From Candidatus Phocaeicola excrementigallinarum (GTDB lineage: Bacteria > Bacteroidota > Bacteroidia > Bacteroidales > Bacteroidaceae), in assembly GCA_019120125.1 (NCBI GenBank), contig DWVR01000075.1, forward strand, positions 1 to 42,570: DNA of 42,570 nucleotides, read 5' to 3'. Positions 7,490-16,653 of the stretch are shown in pieces. The position numbers and the translations under genes are program-made. The notes under the pieces are model-generated. The model saw only the letters and a program-made list of their open reading frames with translations, did no database searches and was not told the DNA's origin. The first letter of the stretch is position 1. Each line of letters starts with the position of its first letter.

Positions 7490-8764
7490 TTATAGGTCGA
7501 ATCCGATGTCGGAGCGGAAATACTTCTTCTCGAAATGTATCTTGCTTGCATTTCCGAACGATCTCCTCAAGGCTTCTTCCTTGTTGCCGCCGTAAGAGCT
7601 GACGGCGATGACGCGTCCTCCTGAGGTGACGGTCTGTCCGTCCTTCAGCGCGGTTCCCGCATGGAACACGATGCTTCCTCCGTCCTTGGCGTCCTGGATT
7701 CCGCTGATGGGGAATCCTTTTTCGTAGGCTTCCGGATAGCCGCCTGACACGAGCATGACGCAGACTGCGGAGCGCGGGTCGATCTCAAGTGTCTTTTCGG
7801 CCAGATTGCCTGCGGCCACTCCTTCGAAAAGGTCCACCAGGTCGCTCTTGATGCGCAGCATCACGCTTTCCGTTTCGGGATCGCCCATACGCACGTTGTA
7901 TTCGATGACCATCGGGTCCCCCTTCACATTGATGAGGCCGAAGAAGATGAAGCCCTTGTAGTCGATGCCTTCCTCGGCGAGCCCTTCTACCGTAGGCCGT
8001 ATGATGCGGTCCTCCACTTTCCGCATCCATTCCTTATCCGCGAACGGAACCGGAGAGACTGAACCCATGCCTCCGGTGTTCAGTCCTTTGTCGCCCTCAC
8101 CGATACGCTTGTAGTCTTTCGCTTCGGGCAGGATCTTGTAGCTTTTTCCGTCTGTCAGCACGAATACCGAGCATTCGATGCCGCTCAGGAACTCTTCGAT
8201 GACCACTGTCGCGGAAGCGTCGCCGAACATTCCGCCCAGCATCTCCTTCAGCTCTTTCCGGGCTTCTTCGAGTGTCGGCAGAATCAGCACTCCCTTTCCG
8301 GCGCACAGGCCGTCCGCTTTCAGGACATAAGGTGCCTGCAGGGTCTCAAGAAAAGCCAGACCCTCGTCCAGATTTTTGGCGGTGATGCTCTTGTAGCCGG
8401 CTGTCGGGATGTGATGGCGCTGCATGAACCCTTTCGCGAATTCCTTGCTGCCTTCGAGGACGGCACCTGCTTTTGACGGTCCGATGACCGGAATATCCTT
8501 CAGTGCTCCGTCATTCTTGAAGAAGTCATAGACTCCTTTTACCAACGGGTCCTCAGGACCGACCACTACCATGCCGATGCCTTTGTCGAGCACAAAGGCG
8601 CGGATCGCCTCGAAGTCGTCGGCTTTGATCGCCACGTTCTCGCCTACCTCGCTTGTCCCGGCGTTTCCCGGAGCGATATACAGTTTTTCGATTTTCGGGC
8701 TTTGGGCGATTTTCCATGCCAACGCGTGTTCACGTCCGCCCGAGCCTAAAAGTAAGAGTTTCAT
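7490..8764 (-). CDS. purD: Phosphoribosylamine-glycine ligase (GAR synthetase)
   Basis: A 424-aa cytosolic ATP-grasp enzyme of de novo purine synthesis: 5-phosphoribosylamine + glycine + ATP gives GAR + ADP + Pi. The N-terminal signature [12 protein letters not shown] begins at residue 7. The ATP-grasp core includes [15 protein letters not shown], the signature [13 protein letters not shown] and the metal-binding [17 protein letters not shown]. Length matches the family (about 420-430 aa). It begins 20 nt after the peptidase gene and is the third gene of the operon. No other pur gene is nearby, so it is not regulated here as part of a purine cluster. Confidence 0.97.
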   Translation of the reverse strand: MKLLLLGSGGREHALAWKIAQSPKIEKLYIAPGNAGTSEVGENVAIKADDFEAIRAFVLDKGIGMVVVGPEDPLVKGVYDFFKNDGALKDIPVIGPSKAGAVLEGSKEFAKGFMQRHHIPTAGYKSITAKNLDEGLAFLETLQAPYVLKADGLCAGKGVLILPTLEEARKELKEMLGGMFGDASATVVIEEFLSGIECSVFVLTDGKSYKILPEAKDYKRIGEGDKGLNTGGMGSVSPVPFADKEWMRKVEDRIIRPTVEGLAEEGIDYKGFIFFGLINVKGDPMVIEYNVRMGDPETESVMLRIKSDLVDLFEGVAAGNLAEKTLEIDPRSAVCVMLVSGGYPEAYEKGFPISGIQDAKDGGSIVFHAGTALKDGQTVTSGGRVIAVSSYGGNKEEALRRSFGNASKIHFEKKYFRSDIGFDL

Positions 8765-8784
8765 ATCGTTTGTGTTTTGAACAA

Positions 8785-11079
8785 TTATTTTAAATGGTCC
8801 TCAAAATAGCGGGTGATGTGCTCGTGCAGGTGTACGCGGTCACGCCCCATCATGTTGTGTCCGTCCTCAGGATAGATGAACAGGTCGGGATGTGTACCGG
8901 CATCGATGCAGGCACGCAGGAATGTATAGGTGTGTTGCGGCACGCAGGTGGGGTCTGTTCCGCCTATGATGATTTCCAGACGTCCTTTCAGGTTGCCTGC
9001 TTTTTGTTTCAGGTCAGAATTCTTGTAACCTTCCGGATTGGTTTCCGGAGTGTCCATATAGCGTTCACCGTACATCACCTCATAGTATTTCCAGTCAATG
9101 ACCGGTCCTCCGGCCACACCTGCCTTGAACAAGTCGGGATAGGTCAGCATCAGGTTGGTGGTCATGAAGCCTCCGAAGCTCCATCCATGCACACCGATCC
9201 GGTTGGCGTCGACGTATGGCAGCGACTTCAGCAGTTCCACGCCCTTCACCTGGTCTTTCATCTCTTCCACGCCGAGATGGCGGAAAGTCACATTCTCGAA
9301 CCGGATGCCCCGGTTGTCGCTTCCCCTGTTGTCGACGGTAAGCATCACATAGCCTTTCTGGGCCATATACAGATCCCATCCGCGCGCGTCGTAGAAACGT
9401 GTGTCGTGTATCATCTGTGCGTGAGGTCCTCCGTAGACATAGATGATGGCAGGATATTTCTTGTTGGGGTCGAAGTTCACCGGTTTGATGAGACGGTAGT
9501 ATAAGTCTGTAGTCCCGTCGGCAGCCTTGATGGTACCGACGGTGATTTCCGGCAGGTCGTACCGCTCTGCCATCGGGTCGTCGGCCGTAAGCAGGTTATG
9601 GCCCTTCTTTCCGTCAGTGGGCAGGAGGTTGACGCTTCGTCCCACTTGGGCGGAAGTATAACTGTCGATGAGATACTTGCCCGAGGCGGACACTTGTATG
9701 GAGTGCATTCCCCTGTCGCTGCCGATCAGAGTGCGTTTCCCGTTTCGGGTGTTCACTGTGAACACGTTGGACTGGATGGGGGAGATTTCCGTGGAAGTGA
9801 TGATGACTTCCTTTTTGGTCTTGTTGAATCCCGCCACCGACTGCACGAGCCAGTCGCCTTTCGTCAGGGGAGTTGTCTTCAGATATTCGCGATATTGTGC
9901 CTCACTGTCCTTTCCTGTCGTCCATTTGCCTTCTTGCGGGGCTTTCATGTCCATGACATACAGATGGTTGAATCCGTCGCGCTGGCTCTGGTAGATGAAC
10001 TTTGTTCCGTCCCATGGCAGGAATGTCAGCGGATGCTGGGGCTCCACGTAACGGGCATGTTTCTCTTCATAGAGGACATTTTTCTTCTCGCCTGTCACGG
10101 CGTTATAGCTCACCAGCCGCGCATGGTTCTGGTCGCGGTTCAGTTCGATGACGTAGACATGCTTCTCGTCGGGCGACCAGCTTACGTTGGTGAAATACCG
10201 GTCGGTCGGGTCGTCTGCCTGAAGATAGACCGTCTTTCCCGTCTTTACATTATATATGCCTACCGTCACCTTGTGGCTTGTCATTCCGGCCATCGGGTAT
10301 TTGTCCGGTTCGAGCGTGGCGATGCGTGTGGAGGTGTTCACCTGCGGATAGTCGGTCACCATGCTCTGGTCCATCCGGTAGAATGCCAAGTAGGTTCCTT
10401 CCGGACTCCAGAACGTACCTTTGTAGATGCCGAACTCGTTGCGGTGGACAGCCTGTCCGTAAACCACATCCTTTTCCGGGTCCTCCGCACATCCTGTACA
10501 GGCCTCATTTATCTGTCTGGAGAAGTCCCCTTCGTTTGCGACGAACAGATTGCGTCCGACAGTGTAGGCCACGTATCCGTTTTCTTTGCAGAAGTCGAGG
10601 TTGGCGGGCTGTTTCCCTCCACCTTGGATGCGGAACATGTTCACGATCTTCTTCTGGCTGAAGTCGTACCAGCACATATAGTCCTCGTTGCCATCTCCGG
10701 TTTCCGCCTTGTTCAGGAATACGATCACATTCCGGTCGCCCCACGGCATGGAAGCCGAGGCCAGGGTGCGGAGCGGTTTTAGCCTGGATTCAGACTTGTA
10801 TGGCTTTTCGCCGTTCTGCAAGGCATTGTCCACCTCTTCAAGCGTGGCCAGTACGGTTTCCTTGCCGTTCCTGATGTCCACCTTGTAGACGGCCTCCACA
10901 TCGGTACGGACGTATACGTCGCCCCACCATTGGAGTCCGGGTATGTTTTCCGGGCGGAGGTTGGCGTAGTTGTTCCCCCCGGGAATCACATCCTCCAGTG
11001 AATAGCTTTGTCTCTGCTGCGCCTGCACGGTAAATATCGGTATCAGAAATAAAAATACGGATTGAATGAAGCGTCTCAT
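8785..11079 (-). CDS. Exported S9B prolyl peptidase (DPP IV / prolyl tripeptidyl peptidase type)
   Basis: A 764-aa protein. The ATG at 11079 starts a signal peptide ([20 protein letters not shown], then QQRQSY) and lies 1 nt after the rlmL-like stop; the frame stays open for 312 nt further upstream, but only inside that gene's Arg/Asp-rich tail. An N-terminal beta-propeller (about 30-500) is followed by an alpha/beta-hydrolase domain with the nucleophile in HGWSFGGF (S634), D709 in GGTDP and H741 in EDGHN. The segment [16 protein letters not shown], with E215 as probable N-terminus-binding Glu, resembles P. gingivalis PtpA more than classic DPP IV, as I recall those sequences. It should remove N-terminal Xaa-Pro or Xaa-Xaa-Pro peptides in the periplasm or at the outer membrane, feeding peptide use. 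The di- versus tripeptidyl choice is uncertain. Confidence 0.9.
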   Translation of the reverse strand: MRRFIQSVFLFLIPIFTVQAQQRQSYSLEDVIPGGNNYANLRPENIPGLQWWGDVYVRTDVEAVYKVDIRNGKETVLATLEEVDNALQNGEKPYKSESRLKPLRTLASASMPWGDRNVIVFLNKAETGDGNEDYMCWYDFSQKKIVNMFRIQGGGKQPANLDFCKENGYVAYTVGRNLFVANEGDFSRQINEACTGCAEDPEKDVVYGQAVHRNEFGIYKGTFWSPEGTYLAFYRMDQSMVTDYPQVNTSTRIATLEPDKYPMAGMTSHKVTVGIYNVKTGKTVYLQADDPTDRYFTNVSWSPDEKHVYVIELNRDQNHARLVSYNAVTGEKKNVLYEEKHARYVEPQHPLTFLPWDGTKFIYQSQRDGFNHLYVMDMKAPQEGKWTTGKDSEAQYREYLKTTPLTKGDWLVQSVAGFNKTKKEVIITSTEISPIQSNVFTVNTRNGKRTLIGSDRGMHSIQVSASGKYLIDSYTSAQVGRSVNLLPTDGKKGHNLLTADDPMAERYDLPEITVGTIKAADGTTDLYYRLIKPVNFDPNKKYPAIIYVYGGPHAQMIHDTRFYDARGWDLYMAQKGYVMLTVDNRGSDNRGIRFENVTFRHLGVEEMKDQVKGVELLKSLPYVDANRIGVHGWSFGGFMTTNLMLTYPDLFKAGVAGGPVIDWKYYEVMYGERYMDTPETNPEGYKNSDLKQKAGNLKGRLEIIIGGTDPTCVPQHTYTFLRACIDAGTHPDLFIYPEDGHNMMGRDRVHLHEHITRYFEDHLK

Positions 11080-11080
11080 C

Positions 11081-12634
11081 TTATTCTTTGTCTTTAGGAT
11101 TGTCCATTTCTCTTTCCAGGTCACTGGGCGTACGACGCTTGTGCATGTACATGAAGCGTTGCGCCAGCTGCTGTTTCGGGCGTCCGTCATCGGTAGAAGG
11201 ACGCGGTTCCGGTTTCGGCTCATCCTTGTATTTGAATCCGCTTTTGCGTTCACGGGTAAAATCCTTGCCGTCGCCTGCCCTGCGTGTACGGAAGGCCGGG
11301 CGTTCGTCGTCCCATCTTGACCCTTCCCTGTCGCGCCGGGGCCTGCGGTAGTCATCGCTCTGCCGGCGGTCGTCACGCGGACGGTCGTCACGGTCTCTTC
11401 TTCTGTATTCCACCTTTTCTCCGTGGTGACGGTTACGGGCAGGATACTCTTCCTTACGGGGCTTGAACTCCTTGTCCGGGTTATCGGTGCGGAATTCCTT
11501 GTATTTCCCGCTGAAGATCTGGTATTGGCGTAACTGGCACTCCAGAGAACCGTTGTAGAGAGGGATCTTGACGGAAGCTTTCAGACCGATCTGGTCGAAG
11601 CATTCCTCGCGGTAGCTGAGCACCCATGCCTCGTTGCCGACAAACGCATGTTTCAGGCGTTCGCCGATCATCTCGTACAGTTCCATCAGGTTGTCCGACG
11701 AGATGCGTTCCCCATAGGGCGGGTTCATGATGATGATGCTTTTTTCGGCCGGCTGTTCGAACTGCTGGAACGGCTGGATTTTCAGTACCACGTCTTTGCT
11801 CACTCCGGCAGCCTTCACGTTTGCCTGTGCGATGGCGTTTGCCTTCAGATTGTTGTCATAGCCGTAGATCTTGTGTGTGAATTCCCTTTCTTCCGAGTCG
11901 TCGTTGTAGATGGCGTCGAACAGGTCTTTGTCGAAGTCTTTCCATTTCTCGAAGCCGAATTCCTTGCGGAAGATTCCGGGAGCGATGTTGCGCGCGATCA
12001 GCGCGGCCTCGATGGGGATTGTTCCCGAACCGCACATCGGGTCGATCAGGTCGCAGTCGCCTTTCCAGCCGGTCAGCAGGATTATGCCTGCGGCCAGTAC
12101 CTCGTTGAGTGGAGCCTCCACCTGTTCCTGACGGTAACCGCGGCGGTGCAGTGACTCTCCGGAGCTATCCAATGACAATGTACATTCGTTTTCCGCGATA
12201 TGGATATTGAGTTGTATGTCAGGATTGCTGATGCGGACAGACGGACGCTCGCCGGTCTTCTCGCGGAAATAGTCGGCAATGGCGTCCTTCACCCGGTATG
12301 CCACGAATTTGGAGTGACGGAACACTTCGGAGAACACGACAGAATCGACGGCGAAGCTGCCGTCCGGATCCATGTATTCTTCCCAGTGGATGCTTTTTAC
12401 GGTGTCATATACCTCGTCAGGCGTGGTTGCTGTAAAATGTTTGATGGGCTTCAGAATGCGTATCGCCGTGCGCAGGCAGAAGTTTGCCTTATACATCATG
12501 GCTTTGTCGCCTGTGAACGATACCATACGTCGGCCGATCTCGATGTTTCCCGCACCCAGTTCGGTGAGTTCCTGTGCCAATACTTCTTCAAGTCCCTCGA
12601 ATGTCTTGGCAATAAGCTCAAATTCTTGATTCAT
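11081..12634 (-). CDS. rlmL: THUMP-domain RNA methyltransferase (RlmL-like) with a long charged tail
   Basis: A 517-aa protein. The start is the ATG at 12634 (MNQEFELIAKTFEGLE); the open frame reaches 12694, but only through promoter sequence. The N-terminal ferredoxin-like/THUMP region spans about 1-155. The methyltransferase domain has DPMCGSGTIPIEA (198-210) and NPPYGER (304-310), the signature of N2-guanine methylation. RlmL makes m2G2445 in 23S rRNA; the K (RlmK) half of the E. coli fusion is absent. Residues about 390-517 are a low-complexity Arg/Asp/Glu/Lys tail (for example RRRDRDDRPRDDRRQSDD), unusual for the enzyme core and probably an RNA- or ribosome-binding extension. First gene of a seven-gene operon with its own promoter. 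Confidence 0.85.
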   Translation of the reverse strand: MNQEFELIAKTFEGLEEVLAQELTELGAGNIEIGRRMVSFTGDKAMMYKANFCLRTAIRILKPIKHFTATTPDEVYDTVKSIHWEEYMDPDGSFAVDSVVFSEVFRHSKFVAYRVKDAIADYFREKTGERPSVRISNPDIQLNIHIAENECTLSLDSSGESLHRRGYRQEQVEAPLNEVLAAGIILLTGWKGDCDLIDPMCGSGTIPIEAALIARNIAPGIFRKEFGFEKWKDFDKDLFDAIYNDDSEEREFTHKIYGYDNNLKANAIAQANVKAAGVSKDVVLKIQPFQQFEQPAEKSIIIMNPPYGERISSDNLMELYEMIGERLKHAFVGNEAWVLSYREECFDQIGLKASVKIPLYNGSLECQLRQYQIFSGKYKEFRTDNPDKEFKPRKEEYPARNRHHGEKVEYRRRDRDDRPRDDRRQSDDYRRPRRDREGSRWDDERPAFRTRRAGDGKDFTRERKSGFKYKDEPKPEPRPSTDDGRPKQQLAQRFMYMHKRRTPSDLEREMDNPKDKE

Positions 12635-12667
12635 TGTGATAAAATTACGTAATTTGAATTGATGCTG

Positions 12668-12698
12668 CAAAATTATGAATTTTCGTCCAGCCAATCAA
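12668..12698 (-). promoter_or_regulatory. Promoter of the rlmL-purD-antiporter operon
   Basis: On the minus strand, TTG (12698-12696) is followed by a 20-nt spacer and TAATTTTG (12675-12668), matching both Bacteroides promoter elements. The start of transcription would fall about 25-30 nt before the ATG at 12634. It is the only good match I see for the seven genes down to 3167. Confidence 0.7.
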
Positions 12699-12780
12699 CT
12701 GTTGGAGTGGGTTTTCTTTGTCTTGGGGAGGTCTGGAAGTGAGCGGGCGGAGCGTGGAGTGGCTTTCATCGTCTTATGGC

Positions 12781-12861
12781 CGTCAGACAATTGTCTCATT
12801 GGTGGCGGACGGTCGTCGCACGCCGGTCGGACGGTTGTCTGACGGATATCAGACGACGGTC
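12781..12861. repeat. Inverted/direct repeat cluster downstream of luxS
   Basis: CGTCAGACAA (12781-12790) and TTGTCTGACG (12835-12844) form a perfect 10-bp inverted repeat 44 nt apart. AGACAATTGTCT at its left end is itself a 12-bp palindrome. Between and after them, variants of CGGACGG and CAGACGACGG recur. The cluster begins right after the luxS stop (minus strand), so it may end or stabilise the mtnN-luxS message. The rest of the 238-nt spacer holds only the rlmL promoter. Confidence 0.65.
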
Positions 12862-12872
12862 ATTTTCTGATG

Positions 12873-13352
12873 TCATTCCGGGTATGTCAGATTGGCTTCG
12901 GTGATCCGCTCCAGCACCTCGTGCAGGAACTTCGCGGCTTCCCATCTGGCCATCGGCAGGTTCATCATCAGGTAGTTCCCGCAGTCTTTCGGACTGGCTC
13001 CGGGCACCTCTCCTTCAAAGCCGGCGATAAACCGGAAGGTCTCCGTCATCAGTGGTACGATGTCCGCTGACTGCAGGTCGCCTTTCACCACCAGATAGTT
13101 GCCTGTGAGACAGCCCATGGGTCCCCAATAGATGATCTTGTCGGCCCATGCAGGGTGGTTGCGCAGGAATGTGGCCGCCAGATGCTCTATCGTGTGGATG
13201 GCCGACGGGCTCAGTGCCGGCTCACGGTTCGGTTCTTTCATGCGGATGTCGAAGGTGGTGACAGTCTCGTCGCCCACCTGGTCCTTGCGTGACACATAGA
13301 TTCCGCGCTGCAGGCGGATGTGGTCAACGGTAAAGCTCGGTATTTTTTTCAT
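12873..13352 (-). CDS. luxS: S-ribosylhomocysteine lyase, AI-2 synthase
   Basis: A 159-aa cytosolic metalloenzyme of normal family length. It splits S-ribosylhomocysteine into homocysteine and DPD, the precursor of autoinducer-2. The metal ligands are H53 and H57 in HTIEH and C124 in [10 protein letters not shown]; the catalytic cysteine is C81 in GPMGC. It lies 6 nt after mtnN on the same strand, so the two successive steps of SAH recycling are cotranscribed. No AI-2 receptor or uptake gene is in the window, so the local context supports a metabolic role; signalling cannot be judged. Confidence 0.97.
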   Translation of the reverse strand: MKKIPSFTVDHIRLQRGIYVSRKDQVGDETVTTFDIRMKEPNREPALSPSAIHTIEHLAATFLRNHPAWADKIIYWGPMGCLTGNYLVVKGDLQSADIVPLMTETFRFIAGFEGEVPGASPKDCGNYLMMNLPMARWEAAKFLHEVLERITEANLTYPE

Positions 13353-13358
13353 TGTCGT

Positions 13359-14054
13359 TTATATTTTGTTCGGTAATGCTTTCAGGAATGTCTCGGTGAC
13401 GTGGAACGACCGGTCGGCCATTTCCGCCCAGAAGTTGAGGTACTGTTCGAAATGCTTGTCGGCTCCCGGTGTGTCACTGATGATGCGGAAGCTGATGAAC
13501 GGCACCTTATAAAGATGGCAGACTTGTGCGATGGCTGCCGATTCCATGTCGACGGCAAGTCCCTCGGGAAAGTCCTTCTTGATCTTGTTCAGCTCGCTGC
13601 GGTCGGTAATGAACTGGTCGCCCGTGCAGATCAGTCCCCCGTGGACCGGTGTTTCCGTGTCGAGTGAGAGGGCGCATTCGTATAACTTGTCGTTTCCCTG
13701 GAAAAATGTGGGCAGTCCCTGAACCTGTCCGTAGGCGTTGCCGTCGCCGCACCATACATCGTGGTATACGGTCTGCCGGCTGACCACCACGTCCATTACC
13801 TTCAGGCACGGGTCGATGCCTCCCGCCACACCGGTGCTGATGATGCAGTCCGGCTGGAAGTTGCGTATCAGCTCCACGGTGCCTGCCGCCGCGTTCACCT
13901 TCCCGATGCCGCATTGTGTCAGTATCACTTCATTCTGCCGGATGTTGCCTTCGATATACGAAAAAGGGCCTGCCTTGCGTTCTGTCTTGTTCTCAAGTTG
14001 GTTGGCCAGTTGTTTCTGTTCCGAAGTCATGGCCGTAATGATTCCTGTTTTCAT
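13359..14054 (-). CDS. mtnN: 5'-methylthioadenosine/S-adenosylhomocysteine nucleosidase
   Basis: A 231-aa enzyme that hydrolyses MTA and SAH to adenine plus methylthioribose or S-ribosylhomocysteine; the latter is the substrate of LuxS, encoded next. Expected active-site residues are present: E12 in MTSEQK, E171 in VDMESAA and D194 in IISDTPG, plus the purine-binding ISTGVAGGIDP loop (72-82). The ATG at 14054 follows a TAACTTTG element on the minus strand by about 22 nt. First gene of a two-gene operon, divergent from the YfhO-family gene. Confidence 0.95.
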   Translation of the reverse strand: MKTGIITAMTSEQKQLANQLENKTERKAGPFSYIEGNIRQNEVILTQCGIGKVNAAAGTVELIRNFQPDCIISTGVAGGIDPCLKVMDVVVSRQTVYHDVWCGDGNAYGQVQGLPTFFQGNDKLYECALSLDTETPVHGGLICTGDQFITDRSELNKIKKDFPEGLAVDMESAAIAQVCHLYKVPFISFRIISDTPGADKHFEQYLNFWAEMADRSFHVTETFLKALPNKI

Positions 14055-14076
14055 TCGATAAAAAAGATTTTCACGG

Positions 14077-14084
14077 CAAAGTTA
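14077..14084 (-). promoter_or_regulatory. -7 element for mtnN-luxS
   Basis: The minus strand reads TAACTTTG, an exact TAnnTTTG match 22 nt before the mtnN ATG. No clear TTG is found about 20 nt upstream. It is only 23 nt from the divergent motif at 14108-14115. Confidence 0.5.
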
Positions 14085-14107
14085 CTATTTTTCATGGACT
14101 ATTGTGT

Positions 14108-14115
14108 TATCTTTG
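14108..14115 (+). promoter_or_regulatory. -7 element for the YfhO-family gene
   Basis: TATCTTTG matches TAnnTTTG, with a T-rich run at 14087-14092 in the -33 region. Transcription would start near 14121, too close to the ATG at 14128 for a normal leader, which favours the ATG at 14149. Confidence 0.5.
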
Positions 14116-14148
14116 TCATTTGAAAATATGAATCAACAAAAAGCTTTT

Positions 14149-16650
14149 ATGAAAGGATTGAAAAAGTTTCTGCCTGATATTCTGGCAATCGTGCTTTTCG
14201 CCCTCATCTCGTTCGCCTATTTCTGTCCGGCAGTGTTTGAAGGACGGATTCTTGCCCAGCATGACGCTGTGGCCGGAATCGGTGCGGGCCGTGAGGCGAA
14301 AGAGTATTATAACCGGACGGGTGAGTCGACCCGTTGGACGAACGCGCTGTTCGGTGGGATGCCTACCTATCAGCTTGCTCCCAGTTATGAGTCGAACAAG
14401 ACGTTGACGTATATCCAGAAGGTGTATGAGTTGTTTTTGCCCACGTATGTGTGGTATGTGTTCATTATGCTGCTCGGATTCTACATCCTGCTGCGCGCCT
14501 TCAACTTCAAGGTGTGGATGTCGGCTTTGGGCGCCATTGTGTGGGCTTTCTCCTCTTATTTCTTCATCATCATCGCGGCGGGCCATATCTGGAAGTTTGT
14601 CACTTTGGCCTATATTCCGCCTACCATTGCGGGTATGGTGCTGGTGTATCGGGGAAAGTATCTGACAGGAGGGTTGGTCACCGCTCTTTTCGTCGCCCTT
14701 CAGATTGTCTCGAATCATGTGCAGATGAGCTATTATTTCCTGTTCGTGATGCTGTTCATGGCCGTTGCTTTCGGTGTGTCCGCCTGGAAGGGGAAACAGT
14801 TCCCGAAATTCCTGAAGGCGACAGGTGTGCTTGTCGTGGCCGGTGTCTTGGGAATCTGCATCAACATCTCCAATCTGTTTCATACCTATCAGTACAGTAA
14901 GGAGACGATGCGCGGAAAAAGTGAGCTCGTGAAAGAAAACCCGGCAAACCAGACCGGAAGCGGTCTGGACCGCGATTATATCACGCAATGGAGCTATGGT
15001 ATCGGTGAGACTTTCTCTCTGCTTGTGCCCAATGTGAAAGGAGGGGCCTCCGTTCCGCTGGCACAGAACGAGAAGGCGATGAAGAAAGCCGATCCGGCCT
15101 ATCTGGGACTGTATTCCCAGCTGGGCCAGTATTGGGGAGAGCAGCCGGGCACGTCGGGTCCTGTCTATGTGGGTGCGTTCGTCATGTTCCTGTTTGTGTT
15201 GGGACTGTTTATCGTGAAGGGTCCGATGAAATGGGCTCTTCTGGCGGGTACGGTCTTTTCCATTCTGTTGTCGTGGGGGCATAACTTCATGGGGCTGACC
15301 AATTTCTTTATCGATTATGTGCCGATGTACAACAAGTTCCGTGCTGTGTCGTCTATTCTGGTAATCGCGGAGTTCACTATTCCTTTGCTTGCCATGATGG
15401 CATTGAGGCAGGTGGTGGAGCGTCCTCAGCTTCTGAAAGAGCGTCCGAACGCCTTCTATGGCAGTTTTATGCTGACAGGTGGAATTTCCCTGCTGTTCGC
15501 GCTGGCTCCCACTTTCTTCTTTTCTTCCTATGTGTCTTCTGCCGAGATGAGTGCTTTGCAGAGTGCCATACCGGGCGACCAGTTGGCTCCCTTGCTGGCA
15601 AATCTGGAAGAGGTGCGCAAGTCGCTTTTCACTTCCGACGCATGGAGAAGTTTTTTCATTATCGTGGTCGGGGCGGCTTTCTTATGGTCGTATTGCGCCG
15701 GGAAACTGAAGGCAAGGCCTTTGATAGGGATGCTGGCTTTGCTCTGCCTGATCGACATGTGGAGCGTGAACAAACGTTATCTTTACGACGCGCAGTTCGT
15801 GGCGAAAGGCACGGAAATGCAGCCTTTCCTTCAGCCGTCGGAGACGGACAAGCTGATTCTGCAGGACAAGTCGCTTGATTACCGTGTGCTGAACATGGCG
15901 TCGAACACATTCAACGAGAACAACACGTCGTATTGGCACAAGAGTATCGGCGGTTACCATGCCGCCAAGCTGCGCCGTTATCAGGAGATGATTGACGAGC
16001 ATATCCAGGGTGAGATGACTGCCTTGTATAAGGTGTTGCCGGAAACAAACGGTGATTTGGGTCTGGTCGGCGATTCGGTGACTCCGGTGCTGAACATGCT
16101 CAATACCCGTTACATTATCGTGCCTCTTCAGGGAGGAGCCACCGCTCCCGTCTTTAATCCGCATGCTTTGGGCAATGCCTGGTTTGTGGATGAGGTAAGC
16201 TATGTGGACAATGCCAACGAGGAGATTGACGCGCTGCATCATGTGAATCCCGGCAAGGTGGCTGTGGTGGACAAGAAGTTCTCGGCACAGATAAAGGAAG
16301 AGACGAATGCGGATGACAGTCTGCGGAGCGTGAGACTGGTTAACTATGAGCCGAATGCGTTGGAATATGAGGTGGATTCGGAAAAAGGCGGGACCGTGGT
16401 ATTCGCTGAGATCTACTATCCGGGATGGCGTTCCTATATTGACGGCAGGCAGGTGGAGCATGGAAGGGCGGATTACATTCTTCGTGCGATGAATGTTCCT
16501 GCCGGAAAGCATACCGTGACATTCATTTTCGATCCGGTGTCCTTGCATGTGACAGAGACCATCGCCTTCATTGCGTTGGGGCTGCTGGCCACAGGCGCGG
16601 TTGCGGTTGTCTTTCTGGAAATACGGAAGAGGAAAAAGGGGAAAGAATGA
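14149..16650 (+). CDS. YfhO-family polytopic membrane protein
   Basis: An 833-aa protein from the ATG at 14149 (MKGLKKFLPDILAIVLFALI); the ATG at 14128 is an in-frame alternative seven codons upstream. About twelve membrane helices cover residues 10-530, interrupted by a large extracytoplasmic loop starting YFCPAVFEGRILAQHDAVAG. The C-terminal 260 residues form an exposed domain with EIYYPGWRSYIDGR and end in one more helix and a basic tail. YfhO proteins are GT-C-like; Gram-positive members glycosylate wall polymers, and in Bacteroidetes the role is unknown. The gene runs convergent with the glycan cluster, stopping 3 nt before its last gene. A role in moving or attaching lipid-linked sugars is possible but inferred only from family and position. 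Confidence 0.82.
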   Translation: MKGLKKFLPDILAIVLFALISFAYFCPAVFEGRILAQHDAVAGIGAGREAKEYYNRTGESTRWTNALFGGMPTYQLAPSYESNKTLTYIQKVYELFLPTYVWYVFIMLLGFYILLRAFNFKVWMSALGAIVWAFSSYFFIIIAAGHIWKFVTLAYIPPTIAGMVLVYRGKYLTGGLVTALFVALQIVSNHVQMSYYFLFVMLFMAVAFGVSAWKGKQFPKFLKATGVLVVAGVLGICINISNLFHTYQYSKETMRGKSELVKENPANQTGSGLDRDYITQWSYGIGETFSLLVPNVKGGASVPLAQNEKAMKKADPAYLGLYSQLGQYWGEQPGTSGPVYVGAFVMFLFVLGLFIVKGPMKWALLAGTVFSILLSWGHNFMGLTNFFIDYVPMYNKFRAVSSILVIAEFTIPLLAMMALRQVVERPQLLKERPNAFYGSFMLTGGISLLFALAPTFFFSSYVSSAEMSALQSAIPGDQLAPLLANLEEVRKSLFTSDAWRSFFIIVVGAAFLWSYCAGKLKARPLIGMLALLCLIDMWSVNKRYLYDAQFVAKGTEMQPFLQPSETDKLILQDKSLDYRVLNMASNTFNENNTSYWHKSIGGYHAAKLRRYQEMIDEHIQGEMTALYKVLPETNGDLGLVGDSVTPVLNMLNTRYIIVPLQGGATAPVFNPHALGNAWFVDEVSYVDNANEEIDALHHVNPGKVAVVDKKFSAQIKEETNADDSLRSVRLVNYEPNALEYEVDSEKGGTVVFAEIYYPGWRSYIDGRQVEHGRADYILRAMNVPAGKHTVTFIFDPVSLHVTETIAFIALGLLATGAVAVVFLEIRKRKKGKE

Positions 16651-16653
16651 CGG

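Noticed and set aside
9598..10782. 394-codon plus-strand open frame inside the S9 peptidase gene
   Set aside because: It is wholly antisense to a gene with clear catalytic residues and has no family features; it arises from codon bias.
11080..11391. N-terminal extension of the S9 peptidase
   Set aside because: The frame is open, but translation gives a Thr/Ala/Arg-rich sequence from the tail of the rlmL-like gene, and a good signal peptide begins at 11079.
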